64,000 bases of DNA from Paramarasmius palmivorus (lineage: Eukaryota > Basidiomycota > Agaricomycetes > Agaricales > Marasmiaceae): positions 248,001-312,000 of the forward strand of contig JAYKXP010000043.1 in the NCBI GenBank assembly GCA_037176845.1, read 5' to 3'. Positions within the stretch are counted from its first letter, which is position 1; every line of letters starts with the position of its first letter. Shown here one piece after another: positions 57,788-64,000 of the stretch. Both the position numbers and the translations under genes were made by a program. The notes beneath the pieces are model-generated. The model saw only the letters and a list, made by a program, of their open reading frames with translations. It was not told the origin of the DNA and did not search any database.

Positions 57788-59371
57788 GGTATCTCGAGGT
57801 AGCGGTGAAGGTAATGCTGAACAAAGACATTGTCTTTGAGAACCTTTTATATAATGAAGCTGTATGTCAAAGCGGCAGAGGATATGGCCTGAAAGCCACA
57901 ACTTCCTTTGTGCTGACTTGTGGCATTGTGGATTTTGATCAAAGCGGAAGATGGCCATGCTGCGTATGGGAGGTGGGTCCGCTGCGTTGGGATGTTTGAG
58001 AAAACCTGAAGAGAGAGAAAAGTAAAGGTTTTTAACTTTGTTGTAAAGGAAGTGACGAAAGAATGCTCACCGTCCAGGTCGGACTAGACCTCTACTCTGA
58101 AACTGTCTTTCCCTTTTCCCTTTTCTCTTGTCCTTTCCTCGTGGCGTCATCGAGAGACAGAGAGCCTAAGTGGCATGAGTAAAAACCCTTGCATCGTGCC
58201 CATCCTGATACGGTATGTTGCGAGAAAGGGGGCGAAATCTGCGATAACAGGGTCTTGTAGCTATCCGTAAGTCGATTGCCTAGGTCTTATCCTGAACTTC
58301 TTGAAGCCATGAGCCCAGAACCTTGCATAAAAATGCGGTCAAGGCCGGGTATGAGGAATGTTGGGGGTATGCGGTTGCGGTGGTGATGGTGGTGGTTGTG
58401 GAGCCAAGAGCGGGAGTCTAGAATTTCTTTGACTTGATCATTGACCATCAATTGCCTCTTTCCTTGTTCCCTTGCTCAATTTCAATGATAATACGAGGTC
58501 GTGGAGACAGCAAGACCTATCGGGTCGGATATGTCTGCTCGTCGTGACGGAGGAGCAATCAAAGGACCGAATACTGGCACTGACAGTAGCTCTTCTCGGG
58601 AACGACCTTCCCGACGTGGACGTGTTGCAATTCCTTTGTGGATTCTTCTCTTCGATCTCGTTCGGGTGCTCTTCGCTGGCTCAGTGAGAAGCTCTCAAAA
58701 TTTACGGAGACTTGGAAACGTCTTCAAGAGACGGATATAGCGGTTACATAGTGTCTCATTATCGCGACATGCTCTTTATGAATACGAGGAACTATCAGCA
58801 TGATGGTTGGATTGGTTATGGTTCAATTAGTGGGATGACAACATTGCTGAGGAACGCACGGAAATGTCCTAGAAGGGGTCCAGCTTAATGAATGCCAATC
58901 AGGCATCCAGCGAGGTACATTCTGCCACCAGTATCCGTCCAAATGCCTTCTCACTCAGTTTTCTAGGGTACCAAACCTGTTCTATTACAGAATTCCCTGT
59001 GCAGAACAATTCACCGGCCCTCCACGGTCAAGCAGGCTTGGACGTCTTCCGAATACCTAAAGTTGCCACTTTTCTCACCTGACATACCATCTTCTTTCTC
59101 AGAACTGCGCACATACTGCGCTCACATATTCGTCGTCTCCACGCATAATTTCTGCTCACTGTCTAAGCGTTCAGGGTAACAGGCGGCGCAGTGATGGAAA
59201 CATACTAGGCGTCACTCTATCGCGATTATTGGTGCAATAAGTGTGTGCGTACTTTATCCGTCTGTTTTGCAAGACACTGATTATAATCTCGCAGTCAGGC
59301 CCGTCGAAAGTCAGCTAATTTCTGGGCACTCATAAATCCCATTGACATAATGGTTTTTACCACTGCGCGAG
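57788..59371. other. Gene-free region upstream of copy 11
   Basis: About 1.6 kb. A short frame at 58531-58740 encodes a basic peptide with one hydrophobic stretch but has no partner exons or homology I recognise. Otherwise nothing. Confidence 0.4.
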
Positions 59372-59379
59372 TATAAAAC
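59372..59379 (+). promoter_or_regulatory. TATA box of copy 11
   Basis: TATAAAAC, 40 nt before the ATG at 59419; leader has CACCAGTTTC. Confidence 0.6.
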
Positions 59380-59418
59380 TTGTGGGCAGCTTACGATTCA
59401 ACACCAGTTTCTTTTACC

Positions 59419-61296
59419 ATGAAGCATCAACTTCTAACTATCACATTCCTTTCTCTTCTCAGTGCAAGATTTGCCTACGGCACATCAACAGCAGCGTGCA
59501 ACTCGCTACAAAGCGCACTTTCAGGCCGTGTCTTCTTCCCAGGTATGTTGTTTTCGTTCTTGAAATTCAACTTCATAACTCACATTTTCCTAGGATCGGA
59601 CGAATACACAACCGACAACAGGCATTATACCCAGACGTCTTCACAGAACTCAACTTGTTCAGTGCAACCAGAAACATCCGATGATGTCGCGCTCATCGTA
59701 CGTGTCTTTATTTGTATATTGATGTTTCCGGCTGATTCAGCTTTGAAGCTCCAAACTGTGGCTAATGGCGATACTCGATCTCCCTTCGCTGTAAGTCTTT
59801 TTCATTCCTACTTTAGGACGTTCTACTGACGGCGTTCTAGATCAAGGGCGGAGGACATGCAGCTAATCCTGGGTTTAGTTCAACTCCGGGAGTCCAGATT
59901 TCAATGTCTAGATTCAACGACGTGGAATACGACGAAAATCAATCTACGGCAAAGGTTGGTGCCGGGTTGACTTGGGGCGAGGTTTTCGCCGCTTTGGAAC
60001 CCCATGGTGTAAAAGTGGTTGGAGGAAGATCTCCCTCTGTTGGTACGAATTTGCCCTTCCCTAAAACGGCGATGTATCTCATCATGGCTTTGGACAGGTG
60101 TTGCTGGTTTCGCGTTAGGCGGAGGTTATAGTTATTTCACTGATCAGTACGGCCTTGCCATTGATACCGTCGTCTCTTACGACCTCGTCTTGCCCAATGG
60201 GACATTTGTAGAGGTTAACGAGCAGACAAGCCCTGATCTGTTCTTTGCTCTCAAAGTGAGTACTTGAGATTGGCGCTTTTACCGCGTCTTGATTCTGATG
60301 CTGCGTTCTCCAGGGCGGTCTCAACAACTTTGGGATCGTGACTTCATTCACATTCAAAACGTTCCCTCAAACAGATGTTTGGGTGAGAATCTTTCGCCCT
60401 ACTCTTTACCTACTCTCATGAATGATCTCTCAGATTGGCACTGTTGTATATCCGCTCAACGCCAGCGACTTTGTTCACAGGGCAGGCGAGAGCTTCAGCT
60501 TCAACAACACAGACCTGAAAGCGGCTGCCCTTACTCTCTACACCGCCACGGGTTTCAATGAGGTGCTTTTCAATACCGGTGCATGATGGACTCTACTGAT
60601 AGTATTCTAGACCAACCTATCGACGAACCTATTTTACGATGGTCCAACACCACCCAATGGTGTTTTCGACGAGTTCCTCAATGTACCTGGTGCTGTAGTG
60701 GCTCGATCTGCTACTACGAGCTTAACCGTTGCGCTGGAAACTCTCGGCGGTGGTGACTTGGGCCCACCACGGTATGTTCCACATGTGCTACTTCCCCGAC
60801 CTTTGCTAATCCCAACGTCATCAGCGCTCTGAGCGATGTTGTTCCCGTTTCACGCTACACTGTCGGCATTCTCGATGAGATGAAGATCCAACTTGAGAAG
60901 ATCGTCTCCGACGCTGCAGCCAACAATCATGTCTTCGCCGTTTTGGTCATGATAGCTGAACCATTCGCCCAGCCGAATGCTCATCGCACCGACTCTGCAT
61001 ACCCCAATCCTGCAGGCAGGTTTGTATGTCCAACTGCATTAGGGGCCGCTTGGATTAATCCTGCCGACGACGAATTTTTCTTTAATGCTGTTCGGGAAGC
61101 TCACCAGGCCATTCAGGCCCGTGCTATCGAAGAAGGGCAGAGCTTCCCAGATGATATTCTCTATAATAACTACGCCCTGGGAGATACACCTTTGGAGCTA
61201 CTGTACGGTGATAATTTGGAGAGGCTACAGGATATTAAACGGCGTGTTGATCCTGACAATGTTATGGGGTTGGCCGGGGGCTTCAAGATTGAGTAG
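59419..61296 (+). CDS. Secreted FAD-dependent oxidoreductase, BBE-like (copy 11, detached from array)
   Basis: Nine exons: 59419-59542, 59594-59697, 59749-59790, 59841-60042, 60098-60255, 60314-60382, 60434-60562, 60611-60771, 60825-61296; 486 aa. Signal peptide MKHQLLTITFLSLLSARFAY. It shares exon structure, promoter layout and sequence (HYTQTSSQNST, YNNYALGDTPLELLYGDNL) with subgroup 3. It nevertheless lies 22 kb beyond copy 10, in the opposite orientation, with ten unrelated genes between. The FAD loop is changed to GGRSPSVG followed by VAGFALGGGYSYF. KVGAGLTWGEVF replaces KIGAGLTWDEVY. Intron 2 ends in AAG rather than TAG/CAG; the nearby TCAG at 59737-59740 would put a stop in frame. The flavin-linking His is about 96 in KGGGHAANPGF. 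Confidence 0.9.
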
Positions 61297-64000
61297 AGAA
61301 TAACCTGGATCTGGATGAAGTCTACCTTACTTTTCTTAGTATGTAGACCTTTCCTTACTCCAACATCATATCGCGCTTTTACTTATTGTTATTTTACCTT
61401 CTAAAGGGACTCTTTATTGAAATTGTTCTCCCCAAAAATAATTGGTTTGACTCTCCCTTTTGTGGGAATGCAATTTTTTGTGCATCATCGTGGGAACCGC
61501 CGGAGTTGCGACCTCAGAACAACACCTTTGTGTCCCATCACTCGCGTCTGATAAGACGCCCAGAACGGGGTCGTTCCTGGCGTCTGATTAGACGGAATGA
61601 TGGGGGTTTTTCCTGCACCCCGATGCACCCTCGCACCGCTCCTCGCTGCACCTCTTTTCCTCACCTCATTTCTTCAAGTCCCCCGCCGCTCTATGTGCCG
61701 GTCTTCGTTGCCGGCCTCGATGACTCATTACCAGTTCCGCCACGTCAGCTATCACTCCCACGGCCTTCATCCCTCTCCATTGCTCTCATCGTTTCCCCGA
61801 GTATCGTCGTCAACGCTGTCGAAATTTTTTCTTCGGTCGCCCTACAATTTCCGCTGGTCATCACTGCCGGCCTTCATGGATTATCATCAAGCCTCAATTG
61901 AACCTTCTAGACGTTATATCGTCGCCATTGAACCTTGCGCGGTTATTCGTCATCATCGCCCAGTGTCGAAATCGTAGTTGAAAACACTGCGTCTTATCTG
62001 CAGAGGCCTTCTCCATGGCCCTCGCTCTGTTATTGTCTAGAGAGAAAGGAGAGAGAAGGAGAGAGACTGAGAGAAATATCAGGTGCGTTGAGTTCCAACT
62101 TTGAACTCATGAATTCTAGTAACAATGCCTTGGCTCTATGTAGGTTCCATATCATCATGGTCGCAGTCAACGGATTTTCCTAATCGCAAAAACGAAGCTT
62201 CAGAGGAATCTGCGGTGGGGTAACATCGGAAGTCTTCACGACTGCGCGTTCTACGAATACTCGAAGCCCGGGAATACGTTGTGACGTGCATGGATGAATG
62301 GCGTCTCATGAAGTCTATGATCAAGCCTAGCCAAACCGAATACTACTATAGCCGACTCGTCGAGGAGAATACGAGTACGGTGACTTACACTCCTTCGGTG
62401 AGAGTATCATTACCAGCTCCTCTTCGCTTTCTAATTTGTGTCGTTGAGTAATCTTCAGATATCCTCTGGTTCACGGCACCCCTCGCGACATTCCCGTCAA
62501 CATACGCTCCTACCACTCGTACTCAATATCACGGGCTCTAGGTCATCAACCTTCTAGGTGCATCCTGCCAACCTCAATTGTTTTCTTAGTCTTACGATGC
62601 ATTGACTAGATGCCAACCGGGTATTGGAATTTACTATCTATTTATTGCAGTGCGAGAATCGTTGGTAACTAGGATGAATAGATGGACCATATCTTAGCTT
62701 GCTTTGTGAATGGCAATATCTACAAGTCGTGATATCATGTCCAGTATAATATTTATTTATCTAACTTGATAATACATGCTTTGCAAGCTAATACTCGATA
62801 TCTTAGAATGAATAATTGGAAACGATCGTGCTAAGTTCAACTTACACTTTGGGTGAATTAATTAGTTTGGGTCCTGAAATTCGAGTAGGTGATAGACGAT
62901 CATTGTCAAGGACATAAATATCGTATAGAGTGACTCAGCTTATGATTGTATACGAGATGCCAATTTGAGTCGAAGACTTGGGGGGACATGTACGTATGAA
63001 GACATATACTACGATCAATACTCAAGTAGATAGTGTACGCCTCAATGTCAATTCCAATCTTCAGGCCACAAGTCAGGTTTCCCCGCTTCAATCACCCCCA
63101 GAAGCTTCAGGCAGTCTATCTACGTTACAAAGAATAATTTCGAACAACCTCTCGACCGTAAATCTGCGAGAGAATTGATAATCCCCTAGAAAAGTGAAAA
63201 CCAGGGTGAGTTCCACAGTATAAACATCGATTTTATGGGCATGTACCAAATATAGGCTTTGCATATTCATCAAGAGTATCAACAGGCGCTACTATATTGC
63301 CTACAGCCAATATCGGGACCAGAACAATGATGGAAAGCATTGCAAGAGTCGAAGATTGTGTCAAAAGGTGAGTTTCACAGATCTTTTCACTGTAATTGCA
63401 CGGTTGCACTGCAACTAAGGACTCGGAATGTCCTCATATCATAGTTGTATCCATTCAAGATAGCCTTCACTCCAATGCATCTCACAGAAGGAAGGAACAG
63501 TGTTGAAATCGAGAGATTGAAATCATGAAGATATGAGTGCTTGATGGGCGCTTGCAAGCGGCACATTGAACTGAAGGGACATAATGGTCGCAGTAGGCAT
63601 CAGATGGGATATGATAGTTATATTTTATGTGTATAATATACATGGGAGCAACCAAATACTGGATGGTGTACCAAGGTGAAGTAGAATCCACCGATTTTTT
63701 TGAGAGTGATAATTTTAAGCAACAGTGCGTGCAGGTGAAGTATCCGGTAACGGTGAAGGTCAGCATATCAGACAGCAAAACATACCTGTTTTGTGTAGTA
63801 CCCACGGACCCATACCGGGCCTTACACATATCGTAAAACCCCAGTGTACACCATAGCCTGCACCTACCTCATATCCTTCCAAATGTGGTAGATGATGCGA
63901 GAACTGAGCAGGTTAGAACCTAGAGGCTGGTGGAGGAGGAAATGATCGGCTTAAAAGTATCGGATTAGCATGTTGGGTAATACTGGATGTTGAGATTGAT
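61297..64000. other. Gene-poor right end
   Basis: About 2.7 kb. It holds two short hairpin-forming palindromes (61544-61559 and 61580-61594) and a purine-rich GAGA stretch near 62040-62080. Frames at 61386-61901, 61597-61977 and 63482-63829 show no motif. A gene entering from the right edge on the minus strand is possible but not supported. Confidence 0.4.

Noticed and set aside
4283..61296. Secondary-metabolite biosynthetic cluster
   Set aside because: There are FAD oxidases and one P450, but no core synthase, transporter or pathway regulator; the P450 is 14 kb from the main array.
61597..61977. 126-codon frame with Pro/Ser/Arg content
   Set aside because: Overlaps another frame of similar length and has no recognisable feature; composition follows local base bias.

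Overview
The window looks like the nuclear genome of a mushroom-forming basidiomycete (Agaricomycete). Genes are split by many introns of about 45-70 nt. Agaric-type families recur: F-box/LRR proteins, a DUF6534 membrane protein, a hydrophobic-surface-binding protein and an oxidative P450. The species cannot be named from the sequence alone.

The main content is an array of eleven paralogous secreted FAD-dependent oxidoreductases (VAO/berberine-bridge-like fold). Copies 1-3 are on the plus strand (4283-11702). Copies 4-5 (12611-17250) and 6-10 (21003-36799) are on the minus strand. Copy 11 stands alone on the plus strand at 59419-61296. Every copy can be assembled by hand into an open frame of 482-491 codons with the same nine-exon structure, except copy 5, which has lost intron 1. 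Three sequence subgroups are visible: 1-2, 3-5 and 6-11. The histidine expected to carry the flavin is kept in all eleven. The second flavin-linking cysteine of classical berberine bridge enzymes is absent in all. Six of the 87 introns use GC instead of GT donors.

Layout: 1-719, 3' part of a single-pass membrane protein; 818-2452, F-box protein; 2738-3330, broken RecQ/DEAD-type helicase; 4.3-36.8 kb, oxidoreductase array. The array is interrupted at 18.4-20.8 kb by a small non-autonomous LTR-like element with a gag-like zinc-finger gene. From 37.9 to 58 kb come an O6-alkylguanine-DNA alkyltransferase, an HsbA-like protein, a serine carboxypeptidase (S10), a second F-box protein, an LRR-like protein, a DUF6534 membrane protein, a cytochrome P450, a probable myosin-binding (vezatin/Inp2-like) membrane protein and a Ser/Arg-rich protein. 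Copy 11 follows, and then 2.7 kb in which I see no convincing gene.

How the genes work together: the oxidoreductases have signal peptides and probably act outside the cell on small molecules or sugars. Their substrates cannot be told from sequence. The carboxypeptidase and HsbA protein are also secreted. No polyketide synthase, NRPS or terpene synthase is present, so this is better read as an expanded secreted-enzyme family than as a classical biosynthetic cluster.
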